The notes under the pieces: generated by a model
Database searches by the model: none
The model's input: only the letters and a program-made list of their open reading frames with translations
What the model was told of the DNA's origin: nothing
In this document: piece after piece, positions 21,231-29,514 of the stretch
Layout of the letters: each line of letters opens with the position of its first letter
Position numbering within the stretch: position 1 is the first letter of the stretch
Assembly: GCF_011752065.1 (NCBI RefSeq)
Contig: NZ_JAAIJY010000019.1
Span: forward strand, 1-63,092
DNA: 63,092 bases
From: Actinomyces sp. ZJ308
GTDB lineage: Bacteria > Actinomycetota > Actinomycetes > Actinomycetales > Actinomycetaceae
Direction of reading: 5' to 3'
Program-made: the position numbers and the translations under genes

Positions 21231-21434
21231 GTGGCGATGACACTGCGCTTGAGCAAGGAGGATGAGCGCCTTCTGACACTCCTGGCACAGGAGGACGGGA
21301 TCAGCCGTCAGGAGGCGACGATCCGGGCGATCCACGAGGCGGCCGCGCGCCGCGGGCATGAGCAGCGGGTCAAGAAGGCTTCCGCCCGCGTCCGCAGCCG
21401 GTACGCCGATGTCCTGGAACGCCTCGGCCGCTGA
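21231..21434 (+). CDS. Ribbon-helix-helix antitoxin of a Doc-type module
   Basis: 67 residues from GTG 21231 (ATG 21237 is an equally possible start). The N-terminal beta strand MTLRLSKEDERLLTLLA followed by two helices (SRQEATIRAIHEAAARR) fits a CopG/MetJ-like ribbon-helix-helix fold. The basic C-terminus (RVKKASARVRSRYADVLERLGR) would wrap the toxin. It ends 21 nt before the Doc gene, on the same strand. The partner identity supports the antitoxin call; no homologue is named. Confidence 0.82.
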   Translation: MAMTLRLSKEDERLLTLLAQEDGISRQEATIRAIHEAAARRGHEQRVKKASARVRSRYADVLERLGR

Positions 21435-21455
21435 TCGGTCGCCGACCAACCGCAG

Positions 21456-21833
21456 ATGATCGAGTACCTGACACTCGAGGACGCCCTCTCACTCATCGAG
21501 GATCTCGCCGTGGGACCGGTCCGGGATCTCGGCCTGCTTGACTCGGCGCTGCACCGGCCTGCGGCCACTCTCTGGGGACGCGACGCCTACGCCACGATCG
21601 ACGAGAAGGCTGCGGCCCTGCTCGACTCCCTGGTCCTCAATCATCCGCTGGTAGACGGCAACAAGCGGTTGGGATGGTTGGCCACACTGGTCTTTCTCGA
21701 TGTCAACGGCCACTGGATCGAGGCTCCCGACGACGACGCCTACCAGCTGGTGATCGCTGTCGCGGCTGGAGAGCTGTCGCTGGAGGAGATCACCAAGGCT
21801 CTCGCACGATGGCATGGTCGCGGCCCGGAGTAG
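21456..21833 (+). CDS. doc: Doc family toxin (Fic-fold kinase)
   Basis: 125 residues. Doc toxins phosphorylate elongation factor EF-Tu and stop translation until neutralised. The Fic/Doc core motif is HPLVDGNKR at 63-71, close to the Doc consensus HxFx(D/N)(A/G)NKR with Leu in place of Phe. Upstream, the ALHRPAATLWGRDAYATIDEKAAALLDSLVLNH segment is typical of the family. It forms an operon with the antitoxin 21 nt upstream and is convergent with mcrC, whose stop is only 12 bp away. Confidence 0.92.
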   Translation: MIEYLTLEDALSLIEDLAVGPVRDLGLLDSALHRPAATLWGRDAYATIDEKAAALLDSLVLNHPLVDGNKRLGWLATLVFLDVNGHWIEAPDDDAYQLVIAVAAGELSLEEITKALARWHGRGPE

Positions 21834-21845
21834 ATCCGGAGTGGA

Positions 21846-22964
21846 TCAGGCAGGAGGGAGCAGGGCTGCGACGTCGTCGAGCTGGGCGGCGATCTCGGTG
21901 AAGTCCCGGTCCAGGTCGAGGGTGCGCACGTGGAAGCGGTGCCCGGTCTCCGTCCAGGTCTCGCGGATCGGCGGGTCGACGGTGGTCTGGGCATAGAGCA
22001 GCATGCCCTCGACCTCGCGCCCGCTCTGGCGGGGGTCGCTGGCCTCGTGCATGACGTAGCTGTAGATCTGGTTGCGGTTGGCCGGGGACAGGATCTGCCT
22101 GTCGAAACGGGACCCGAGGATCCGTCCGTAGCACTTGGTGTCGATGATGAGGGTGCGCGCCGCCCCGGTCAGGACGATGTCCGTGTGCAGTCCCGGCAGG
22201 AAGACCGGGGCGTCCTCGATGCCGCCGCTCACCCACGGGGCCCCGGCACGCAGGTGGGGATGATGGCGCCGGAAGTAGGCCAGGACGAAGCGCTCGTAGA
22301 GGGCGCTCAGCTCCTGAGGGTCGAGGAGGTCCGCGAGGGCGACTGCGCCGTCGGCACTGCTGAGCAGCCGCTGGTCCAGGACGAGCCGGCACACCCCCAT
22401 GAGCAGCCGGTAGGAGCGGTTGCCGCGGTGGAAGCGCAGCGTCTCCCAGCGAAGGCATCCGAGCTCGCTCGCGCTCATCAGCTCGACGCCGCCCATGACG
22501 AGCAGCGTGGACTTCAGCCTGGTCCTGCGAGCCGAGGTGATGTCGCCGTGCAGGATCAGGCGCAGGGCGGCGGTCTTGAGGAGCCGGTTCATGAGGGTGT
22601 TCTCGGTACGTTCGTCGTAGCCGCAGCGCATGAGCCCCTTGCGGCGGGCCTGCAGCCGCAAGGTGGCGGCGGGGTCGATGCGTCCCCGCACGAGCGCCAG
22701 GTCCTCGGTGAAGGACTCGTAGTCCCGCTCGAAGCCGCGTCGACGCTGGTTGTCGAGTCCCTCGGCGAGGACGGCGGCGAGCAGGTCGTGGGCATGATCG
22801 AAGTCCTCAGCAGCCAGGCGCCGGTGCTCACCGGTCTCCAACGCGGTGAAGGCGTAGGCGAGCATGTAGTAGACGTTCTTGAGCAGCACGGTGCTGGGGC
22901 CCTCGGGGTGGGGCCGGCCGGGCTCCCCGTTGGCTACCCGGCCGGGGGATGCGGTGGCCGTCAC
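21846..22964 (-). CDS. mcrC: McrC-like nuclease subunit of a type IV restriction system
   Basis: 372 residues. McrC supplies the DNA-cutting subunit of McrBC, which restricts DNA with modified bases. N-terminal LLKNVYYMLAYAF is typical of McrBC subunit C proteins. The C-terminal PD-(D/E)xK nuclease is seen as LHTDIVL (D262), LIIDTKCY (D275, K277) and NRNQIYSYV (297-305). GTG/ATG overlap: its start lies inside the end of mcrB (4-nt overlap), so the two are co-translated. It converges on the Doc gene. Confidence 0.92.
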   Translation of the reverse strand: MTATASPGRVANGEPGRPHPEGPSTVLLKNVYYMLAYAFTALETGEHRRLAAEDFDHAHDLLAAVLAEGLDNQRRRGFERDYESFTEDLALVRGRIDPAATLRLQARRKGLMRCGYDERTENTLMNRLLKTAALRLILHGDITSARRTRLKSTLLVMGGVELMSASELGCLRWETLRFHRGNRSYRLLMGVCRLVLDQRLLSSADGAVALADLLDPQELSALYERFVLAYFRRHHPHLRAGAPWVSGGIEDAPVFLPGLHTDIVLTGAARTLIIDTKCYGRILGSRFDRQILSPANRNQIYSYVMHEASDPRQSGREVEGMLLYAQTTVDPPIRETWTETGHRFHVRTLDLDRDFTEIAAQLDDVAALLPPA

Positions 22965-24430
22965 AGCAGGACGCTCTCCAGCTGGTGAATGCTCTCCTCC
23001 ATGGCGGCCCGGTTATCGAACCAGTACTCGCGCACCAGCGGTTCGAGCTCGTAGCGCACCACCGAGGCGACGTCCGCGTCTGCAGCGCCCTCTGCGCTCC
23101 CGGAGCCCCTGGGCGGCAGGCACAGGTAGGAGTGGCCGATCTGGAACCCGGGCCCGAGGGTCTCGTCCTCGATGATCCGCTGGTTGAGGCGACGTACAAC
23201 GTCGACCAGAGCCTCCAGCCTCGGGCTGCCCACGGCCGCGACGTGCCGGAGGAAGCCGGGGTGGTCGAGGGCCGGTTTCATCTCGAAGAAGGCGAAGCGG
23301 CGCCGCAGCGCGTAGTCGATGAGAGCCAGGCCCCGGTCGGCCGTATTCATCATGCCGATGAGGTGGAGCCGCTCCGGGACGGCCAGCAGCTCCCCGGAGA
23401 CCGGCAGGCGCAGTGCATCCCCGCGGTGCTCGGCCTCGATGAGCATGAGCAGCTCGCCGAAGGCCTTGGAGATGTTGGCGCGGTTGATCTCGTCGATGAT
23501 GAACACGTAGTCCCGACCCGGCTCCGCGGCGGCACGCCGGCAGAACCTGGCGAACACGCCCTCGACGGCCGCGAACCCGCCCTCGCTCGTGGGCCGCAGC
23601 CCGACGACGACGTCCTCGTAGGCGGTCGACTGGTGGAACTGCACCATCTCCACCCGCGAGTCGTCCACCTGCCCCATGAGCGCATAGGCCAGGCGCTTGG
23701 CCGCGAAGGTCTTGCCCGCCCCGGGAGCGCCCTGAAGGATGAGGTTCTTCTTGCGTCGCAGCAGCCCGAGCATCTGCTCCAGGTCCTCGGGATCGAGAAA
23801 GACCTCCTCCAGGAAATTCTCTCGCGTGTAGAGGTCGACGACGTCACCGCTGACCCGATCGGCGTCCTCAGCGCCCGGGGCCTGGATGGAGTCCGGGGAC
23901 GGCGCCAGTTCCTCGCGCTCCCTGAACAGCGACTCGAGCTGGGCCGGGTTGTAGCTCGTGTTCTCCGTGACACGTTGCAGGGTCACGGCGCCGACCCGAC
24001 GGTCGAGCGTCCAGGAGCCGATATGCGTCCACTCGACGTCGCGCACACAGCGGTAGGAGGACCGGACGTCGTCGTAGCGGAACCCTGAGCGGACGATGCC
24101 GCGTCCGATGATCTCGGTCGGAGTGCGCCGGGCGTAGACGACGTCGCCGGGGCGGATGGTGTGGGCGAAGTCCCGGATCATTCTCGCCGCGCCCCTCGGG
24201 CGCCCTCCCCAGTCCCCATAGCTGGACTCCAGTGCCTCGATGATCGCCTCCTCGTTCGGGTAGCGCGTGGGGTCACCGATCCGGTCCCAGTTGAGGGCCA
24301 TGATCCCGGCCGTCTGAAACTCCTCCCACTTCCCGGCGCCCTCGCCGGGGACGTAGAGCCAGTACCGGCGCTCCTGCTCCTCAGCCGTCTCAGGCGTGTC
24401 CTCGGCCGACGTCGTCACCGACTCGCTCAT
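22961..24430 (-). CDS. mcrB: McrB-like GTPase with N-terminal EVE/PUA-like domain
   Basis: 489 residues. The N-terminal part (about 22-155: YWLYVPGEGAGKWEEF..., RPGDVVYARRTPTEIIGRG) resembles EVE/PUA-like modified-base readers. A linker with LYTRENFLEEVFLDPEDLEQM leads to an AAA+ domain with Walker A GAPGAGKT (234-241), Walker B VFIIDEIN (309-316) and MNTADR (361-366), the motif that marks McrB-type GTP-dependent motors. It loads McrC onto modified DNA. The start ATG at 24430 follows GAGGAACC. The EVE assignment is from pattern, not a domain search. Confidence 0.9.
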   Translation of the reverse strand: MSESVTTSAEDTPETAEEQERRYWLYVPGEGAGKWEEFQTAGIMALNWDRIGDPTRYPNEEAIIEALESSYGDWGGRPRGAARMIRDFAHTIRPGDVVYARRTPTEIIGRGIVRSGFRYDDVRSSYRCVRDVEWTHIGSWTLDRRVGAVTLQRVTENTSYNPAQLESLFREREELAPSPDSIQAPGAEDADRVSGDVVDLYTRENFLEEVFLDPEDLEQMLGLLRRKKNLILQGAPGAGKTFAAKRLAYALMGQVDDSRVEMVQFHQSTAYEDVVVGLRPTSEGGFAAVEGVFARFCRRAAAEPGRDYVFIIDEINRANISKAFGELLMLIEAEHRGDALRLPVSGELLAVPERLHLIGMMNTADRGLALIDYALRRRFAFFEMKPALDHPGFLRHVAAVGSPRLEALVDVVRRLNQRIIEDETLGPGFQIGHSYLCLPPRGSGSAEGAADADVASVVRYELEPLVREYWFDNRAAMEESIHQLESVLL

Positions 24431-24516
24431 GGTTCCTCCTCATCACCCGTGCTCGCGGCGCTGCGAGCACGTCCAGGGAGAATAGTAGTGCCACCGTCGG
24501 CCATCAGTACCAGCCG

Positions 24517-24672
24517 GGTGCGGCCACCTCCGGCCGGGGGCATTCCACGCGGCCAGGTGCGCTCACCTCCGGGCGGGGACATTCGACGCCGTCGGGGACA
24601 GAAATCCTGCACCCGTACGCGTGGCATGTCCCCGGCCAGAAGAATGTGCACCCCTACGCGCAGGATGTCCCC
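24517..24672. repeat. 117-bp repeat, copy B with adjacent partial copy (right flank of defence module)
   Basis: The full copy is 24556-24672, aligned without gaps to 21054-21170. A 34-bp partial copy of its left end precedes it at 24517-24550 (GGTGCGGCCACCTCCGG...). The hairpin arms seen in copy A are partly degraded here. It lies between the mcrB start and the 3' end of the methyltransferase gene. Confidence 0.82.
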
Positions 24673-24686
24673 GCCGGAAGACGTCC

Positions 24687-25514
24687 TCAGGCCGGTGCGC
24701 GCAGTACCACGATGCGCTCGGAGAGCGGCCCCACCAGCGGCAACCGCACCAGGGGCGCGAGCACGGGGTTGTAGCGCGCAATGGTGTCGGTGAAGGGGAC
24801 GTCGTGGAGCAGCGTGAAGCCGGGCGCGACCGTGCGGCGGAACTCGGCGGCGCTGGAGCAGCCGTAGGTGTATCGCGCCCCCGCATCCTCCACCGAGCGC
24901 TCCCTGCCGTACTTCTGGAACAGGCGGGCCATGACCTCGATGAGAACCGTCGCGCCGGGCAGCCGCGCAGCGATGATGTCCAACAGGGAGCGCACCTCGT
25001 CCTGCTCGAGGTACATGCTCAGTCCCTCAATGATGACGAGCATGTCACCGCTCCCCTCACCGCTAGCCCTGTCCTCTTCCAACCGGTCGGGCCAGGCGGG
25101 GTCGAGGGCGGAGGCGGCGATCGTGCGGTGGCGCTCGCCGTCCTCGAGCAGCCGGCGTCGCAGCTCGATGACGTCGGGCAGATCGAGGTCGTACCAGGTG
25201 ACGCGCCCGTCGTCGAGGCGCTGGAAGCGGGTATCGAGCCCGCAGGCGATGTTGACCACCGTGCAGCCGGGGTGGGTGGCGAGGTAGCCGGCGACGAGCG
25301 GGTCGAGGGTGAGGGTGCGCAGCACGACGCCGTCGGCCATGAGCCGGTCCTGACTCGCCATGGTGAAGTCGTAGTCGAGCCGGGAGACGAGCTCGACGGC
25401 GGCGGGGTCGGTGAAGCGGGGCCGCTCGGAGAGCGTGTGCTGCGCCCGGGCGTAGAGGGTCAGCAGCATCGTCTTGCTGACCCCGGTCAGGTCTGCTGTC
25501 TCGTATGCGCTCAT
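24687..25514 (-). CDS. SAM-dependent O-methyltransferase of the LCMT/PpmS-like family
   Basis: 275 residues from ATG 25514; the frame is open further upstream but overlaps the MerR gene. The SAM-binding motif is VVNIACGLDTRFQRL (87-101), followed by VTWYDLDLPDVIELRRRLL and LVIIEGLSMYLEQDEVRSLL, the pattern of leucine carboxyl methyltransferase-like proteins and polyketide O-methyltransferases. Substrate unknown. No biosynthetic cluster surrounds it. It ends 15 bp from repeat copy B. Confidence 0.88.
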   Translation of the reverse strand: MSAYETADLTGVSKTMLLTLYARAQHTLSERPRFTDPAAVELVSRLDYDFTMASQDRLMADGVVLRTLTLDPLVAGYLATHPGCTVVNIACGLDTRFQRLDDGRVTWYDLDLPDVIELRRRLLEDGERHRTIAASALDPAWPDRLEEDRASGEGSGDMLVIIEGLSMYLEQDEVRSLLDIIAARLPGATVLIEVMARLFQKYGRERSVEDAGARYTYGCSSAAEFRRTVAPGFTLLHDVPFTDTIARYNPVLAPLVRLPLVGPLSERIVVLRAPA

Positions 25515-25606
25515 GCGGTCAATTCTGCGACTCCGATGCCGCAGGCCGCTACCGCCGTCACGACATCTCCCGGCGTCCCTCGATGCCCGACATCGACCTG
25601 CGCAGC

Positions 25607-26089
25607 TCAGTAGCGGTGGATGCCGCAGGCCTCCTTGATACGGCGGATCCTGGGAGGCAGCTCCTCGGGCGCCATGGTGCGCGGAACGTCGCAGGAGCCC
25701 GCCTGGGTCGCCACCTCGTAGAACCAGCACTTGTAGTCGATGAAGTCGAGGGTGGTCTCCAGGTCCCTGATCTGGCGGAGAACCTCCTCGCGCCGAGCCT
25801 CCACGATCCGGCGCCTGGCCGCGATGGTCGAGTCGCCCTCGACGTAGAGGCGCACGTACTCCTTGATCTCCCTGATCGGCATGCCGGACTTCTGGAGCCT
25901 CTCGATGTAGCGGATCCACTCCAGGTCGTCCTCGGTGAAGCGGCGGGTACCTCCCTCGGTGCGAACCACCTGGGGCAGCAGGCCCTCGCGGTCGTAGAAG
26001 CGCAGGGCCGACGTCGTCAGTCCCGTGGCCCGCGAGGCCTCGCCAATGCCGTAGGTGCGTTCCTGGTCGGCGGTCACCGGCATCGTCAT
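25607..26089 (-). CDS. MerR family regulator
   Basis: 160 residues from ATG 26089, preceded by GGAGAAG at good spacing. N-terminal MerR winged helix (TYGIGEASRATGLTTSALRFYDREGLL, residues 12-38) and a dimerisation coiled coil (about 85-125). C-terminal cysteines C121, C133 and C155 could be sensor residues, though no known metal-binding pattern is evident. It is divergent from an aldo-keto reductase, the common MerR-AKR arrangement for electrophile or redox stress, with a 22-bp dyad between the two genes. Confidence 0.9.
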   Translation of the reverse strand: MTMPVTADQERTYGIGEASRATGLTTSALRFYDREGLLPQVVRTEGGTRRFTEDDLEWIRYIERLQKSGMPIREIKEYVRLYVEGDSTIAARRRIVEARREEVLRQIRDLETTLDFIDYKCWFYEVATQAGSCDVPRTMAPEELPPRIRRIKEACGIHRY

Positions 26090-26152
26090 GGTGTCTTCTC
26101 CTTCCTGACCTCGGTGAGCAGGCACGTGCAGCACCTCACTCACCCGGCGCTT

Positions 26153-26174
26153 GATCTGAAGTGCACTTCATATC
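26153..26174. promoter_or_regulatory. Candidate MerR operator
   Basis: A dyad centred on TGAAGTGCACTTCA (26157-26170, perfect 14 bp) extends to 22 bp with one mismatched pair. It sits in the divergent region between the MerR gene and the aldo-keto reductase, where MerR proteins bind within a long promoter spacer. A TTGATC at 26151-26156 could be the -35 element of the reductase promoter. Confidence 0.6.
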
Positions 26175-26273
26175 CGAGAGTAGTGACAACGGCCCGCGGG
26201 GAGGAACCCACCGCCGGTATCCACCCCACCGCCCGCCTCGCCGTCTGCTCACCACCTACCTCAGGAGATCATC

Positions 26274-27251
26274 GTGTCCGCCTCTTCCACCTCACCCGCC
26301 ACGCCGAACGCTCCCCTGCCCCGCATCGCTCTGGGAACCTGGTCCTGGGGGTCGGGCGCCGCCGGAGGCGACCAGGTCTTCGGCAACCACCTCACGGATG
26401 ACGACCTCAAGCAGGTGTTCGACGCCGCCATGAGCCAGGGCCTGCGCCTGTGGGACACGGCGCTCGTCTACGGCATGGGCGCCTCCGAGCGCGCGCTCGG
26501 CGCCCTGATCGCCGACGTCCCGCGCCAGGACGTCATCATCTCCACCAAGTTCACTCCGCAGATCGCCGGAGACGGGACCGACCCGGTCGCCGACGAGCTG
26601 GCGCAGTCCGAGCAGAACCTCGGCACCAGCGACATCGACCTCTACTGGATCCACAACCCCGGTGACGTCGAGCGGTGGACCCCGCTGGTGGCCCAGCTGG
26701 CCGCGGAGGGCAAGGTCGGGCGCGTGGGCGTCTCGAACCACAACCTCGCCCAGATCAAGCGGGTTGAGGAGATCCTGTCCACCAGGGGCGTCCACCTCTC
26801 CGCCATCCAGAACCACTACTCGCTCCTGTACCGCTCGAGCGAGGACGCGGGCCTTCTGGACTACTGCCGCGACAACGGCATCGACTTCTTCGCCTACATG
26901 ACCCTGGAGCAGGGCGCCCTGTCCGGCAAGTACGACGCCGACCACCTCATGCCGGCCGACTCCCAGCGCGGCCGCACCTACAACCCGCTGCTGCCCAGGC
27001 TCGGGGCCCTGCTGGAGACGCTGCGCGCCATCGCGGCGGCCCACGACGTCGCCCCCGCTCAGGTCAGCGTCGCCTGGGCCATCGCCAAGGGCACCATCCC
27101 GATCATCGGGGTCACCACGCCCGCCCAGGTCGACGACGCGGCCAAGGCCGTCAGCCTGACGCTGAGCGCGGACGAGGTCGCCAGGTTGGAGGAGGCCGCG
27201 CAGGCCTCCGGCGTCGACACCCGGGGCTCGTGGGAGAGCCCGATGTCCTGA
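26274..27251 (+). CDS. Aldo-keto reductase (NADPH-dependent)
   Basis: 325 residues from GTG 26274, supported by CAGGAGATCATC. TIM-barrel reductase with catalytic Asp and Tyr in LWDTALVYGMGASE, Lys in VIISTKFTP, and His in LYWIHNPG. The C-terminal cofactor region GTIPIIGVTTPAQVDDAAKA is intact. Likely reduces reactive carbonyls or quinones. Divergent from the MerR gene and followed at 81 bp by a YciI-like gene in the same direction. Confidence 0.92.
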   Translation: MSASSTSPATPNAPLPRIALGTWSWGSGAAGGDQVFGNHLTDDDLKQVFDAAMSQGLRLWDTALVYGMGASERALGALIADVPRQDVIISTKFTPQIAGDGTDPVADELAQSEQNLGTSDIDLYWIHNPGDVERWTPLVAQLAAEGKVGRVGVSNHNLAQIKRVEEILSTRGVHLSAIQNHYSLLYRSSEDAGLLDYCRDNGIDFFAYMTLEQGALSGKYDADHLMPADSQRGRTYNPLLPRLGALLETLRAIAAAHDVAPAQVSVAWAIAKGTIPIIGVTTPAQVDDAAKAVSLTLSADEVARLEEAAQASGVDTRGSWESPMS

Positions 27252-27332
27252 GGGGCTGCACGCCAACCTGCACGCCAACCTGCACGGCCACCTCCCGCAG
27301 CCACCACCACCCACCTACTTGAAGGAACAGAC

Positions 27333-27626
27333 ATGTTCATCATTGACCTGACCATCACCGAGACCGTTGACGAGCAGAGCGCTGCGGAGCACCTGGCCGC
27401 GCACCGAGCCTGGTTCTCCGCGCACGTCGAGTCCGGAGACTTCATCCTCCTGGGACCGCGCCTGGACCGTGAGAAGGCCGGCATCATCGTCGCCCGGGCG
27501 GCGTCGCGCGAGGACCTGGAGAAGATCCTGTCCCAGGACGTCTACTACCCCGACGGCGCCACCTACGAGGTTGCCGAGTTCAAGGCGGCCTCCGGCGTGC
27601 CCGAGGTCGCCGGTCTTCTGGAGTAG
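27333..27626 (+). CDS. YciI-like protein
   Basis: 97 residues, ferredoxin-like fold. The H-containing motif HLAAHRAWFSAHVESGDFILLGP matches the YciI/YCII family, whose His/Asp pair is thought to act in dehalogenation or isomerisation of small aromatic or lactone compounds. ATG 27333 is preceded by GAAGGAAC. Probably in an operon with the aldo-keto reductase. Confidence 0.88.
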   Translation: MFIIDLTITETVDEQSAAEHLAAHRAWFSAHVESGDFILLGPRLDREKAGIIVARAASREDLEKILSQDVYYPDGATYEVAEFKAASGVPEVAGLLE

Positions 27627-27743
27627 GAGCGGTGGCCCCGCCTTCTAACGGCGCGGCACCGGGCTCGGCCGGTTGCCCCCTCAGCCTCCGGGTGGCGACC
27701 GGCCGGCGACGTCTGCACCGCTGTGCGCGACCGGCCGTGCGGC

Positions 27744-28526
27744 TCAGTCCTCCTCCAGGACGCCGTTCCACGCCAGGAAGTCGGCGGTGCGGCGCATGGC
27801 CTCCTCCCAGTTGGCGTCCCCGAAGCCGTGGGCGGCGCCGGGGATGGTGACGAGCTCGGCGTCGGGAAGGGATCGTGCGGCGGCCCGGGAGACCTCGATG
27901 GGCACGGCGCGGTCCTGCTCCCCGTGGACGATGAGGACGGGACGGCGGTAGGTGGCCAGCTCGGCCCCGACCTCCAGGTTCCAGCCGTCGACGGCGTAAG
28001 CGCGCCCCAGGCGGCTGCCCGCCCAGTCGAACTCCTCGGGCACGGCCGCCAGGGTGCGGAAGGCGGCGCGCAGGTTCTCCCCCAGCCGCAGGGCCGGGTA
28101 CCACAGGGCCAGGGCGGCGATCCGCTGCGGGTGCCGGGCGGCCGCGAGCGCAGCGACCGCTCCTCCCAGGCTCAGCCCGAACAGGGCGACCCGGGAGGCG
28201 TCCGCCTCCGGCCAGGCGCAGGCGGCGGTGAGCACGGCCTCCAGGTCCGCCAGCTCGGTGAGGGCCGACATCGCGGTGGTCTCGCCCTGGCTGGCACTGC
28301 CGCCGCCCCCGCGGAAGTCGAAGCAGACGGCCACGGCACCGGCCGCGGCAAAGCGTCGCGCCATGGGGGCGACGCGGGTGTGGGATCCCTCCATGCCGTG
28401 GCCGCAGATGACCAGGGGCGCGGGGGCCGACGACGCCGCGCGCGGGATGTAGGCCAGTCCCCCGATCCTCTGCCCCTGGGCGGTGAAGGTGACCTGCCGT
28501 GAGAGGTAGGGCTGCGTCGTCGTCAC
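27744..28526 (-). CDS. Alpha/beta hydrolase (dienelactone hydrolase-like)
   Basis: 260 residues from GTG 28526, preceded by AAGGAGC; the open frame continues upstream but through another gene's region. Nucleophile elbow LFGLSLGGAVAAL, oxyanion region CGHGMEGS, acid in VLIVHGEQDRAVP and histidine in GAAHGFGD complete the catalytic triad. No signal peptide. Substrate unknown; it converges on the aldo-keto reductase/YciI pair. Confidence 0.88.
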   Translation of the reverse strand: MTTTQPYLSRQVTFTAQGQRIGGLAYIPRAASSAPAPLVICGHGMEGSHTRVAPMARRFAAAGAVAVCFDFRGGGGSASQGETTAMSALTELADLEAVLTAACAWPEADASRVALFGLSLGGAVAALAAARHPQRIAALALWYPALRLGENLRAAFRTLAAVPEEFDWAGSRLGRAYAVDGWNLEVGAELATYRRPVLIVHGEQDRAVPIEVSRAAARSLPDAELVTIPGAAHGFGDANWEEAMRRTADFLAWNGVLEED

Positions 28527-28635
28527 ATGTGCTCCTTGCCGTCCGGGCCAGGCGGAAGGCGCCCGGCCCGGCAGCCATGGTAGAGCCACGGTAGACGCCC
28601 CGCCGGACAGCCCCGCCGCGCTCCGGTCCTGCGCC

Positions 28636-29514
28636 TCAGTCGTCGAGGTGCGCCAGCAGCGTCGGAATGAACTCCTCATGGTGCTGGAAGACGCCGCCGT
28701 GCCCGGACCCTGGGTAGATGACCAGCGCACTGCCGGGGATGCGTTGGTGCAGGTCCTGGGACAGCGGGGTCGGGACCATACGGTCGTGGTCACCGTTGGC
28801 GATGAGGGTGGGGGCCGTGATCCGGGACAGGTCCTGCGGCTGCTGGCGTCCCCAGGCCTTGATGGCGGCGATCTGGGTGCGGAAGGCCTTGAGGGTGATC
28901 GGTGTGTCCCGGTCCATGACTCGTTCGCGGATCCGGGCGAGGTAGTCGCGGGCCGCCGCCTTGCCGGTGGGCGTGCGCGGGAAGAAGAGGAACTCCTTGG
29001 CGTCGGTGCGAGCCAGCGCCCCGCGCAGCATGTCGAGGTAGACGTAGGCCGCCCCGGTGGGCCGGTTGATCCCTTCGCCTCCGGCAGGGCCTGTTCCAGC
29101 CAGGACGAGCCGTCGCACCAGGTTCGGGGCGTCGAGGGCGACCTGCTGGGCGACGAATCCTCCCAGCGAGAAGCCCATGAGGTCGATCCGACTGAGGCCG
29201 AGCGCTGCGATGAAGGCCCGTACGGCGCCGGCCATGCCCTTGATGGTCGGTGGCACGCTCCCGGCGGAGGAGCCGATGCCGGGCAGGTCGAGCGCGATGA
29301 CGCGGCGACCGGCCGCCAGGGCGTCGACGACGCGGGGATCCCACTCGTCGAGGGTGGCACCGAGGTGGGTGAGCAGGACGATGGGCATGGCGCCGTCGGC
29401 CCCAAGATCCCGGTAGGCGAGGGACTCGTTCCTGACCCGCAGGTGCCGGGTGGGAGCGGAGGTCCATCGAGTCGCGCGCCCACCGTTCAGTGTGGTGCCG
29501 CCTGTCTCAGGCAT
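28636..29514 (-). CDS. Alpha/beta hydrolase
   Basis: 292 residues from ATG 29514. Motifs: THLGATLDEWDPR (oxyanion region), LMGFSLGGFVAQQVAL (nucleophile Ser), NGDHDRMVP (Asp) and GSGHGGVFQ (His). It resembles proline iminopeptidase/haloperoxidase-type hydrolases. Its start overlaps the stop of the upstream quinone oxidoreductase by 8 nt, so the two are one translation-coupled unit, presumably controlled by the divergent HxlR regulator. Confidence 0.9.
   Translation of the reverse strand: MPETGGTTLNGGRATRWTSAPTRHLRVRNESLAYRDLGADGAMPIVLLTHLGATLDEWDPRVVDALAAGRRVIALDLPGIGSSAGSVPPTIKGMAGAVRAFIAALGLSRIDLMGFSLGGFVAQQVALDAPNLVRRLVLAGTGPAGGEGINRPTGAAYVYLDMLRGALARTDAKEFLFFPRTPTGKAAARDYLARIRERVMDRDTPITLKAFRTQIAAIKAWGRQQPQDLSRITAPTLIANGDHDRMVPTPLSQDLHQRIPGSALVIYPGSGHGGVFQHHEEFIPTLLAHLDD

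Noticed and set aside
24687-25919. Extended methyltransferase frame into the MerR gene
   Set aside because: The first 135 codons overlap merR in another frame and have no domain; ATG 25514 begins the recognisable protein.
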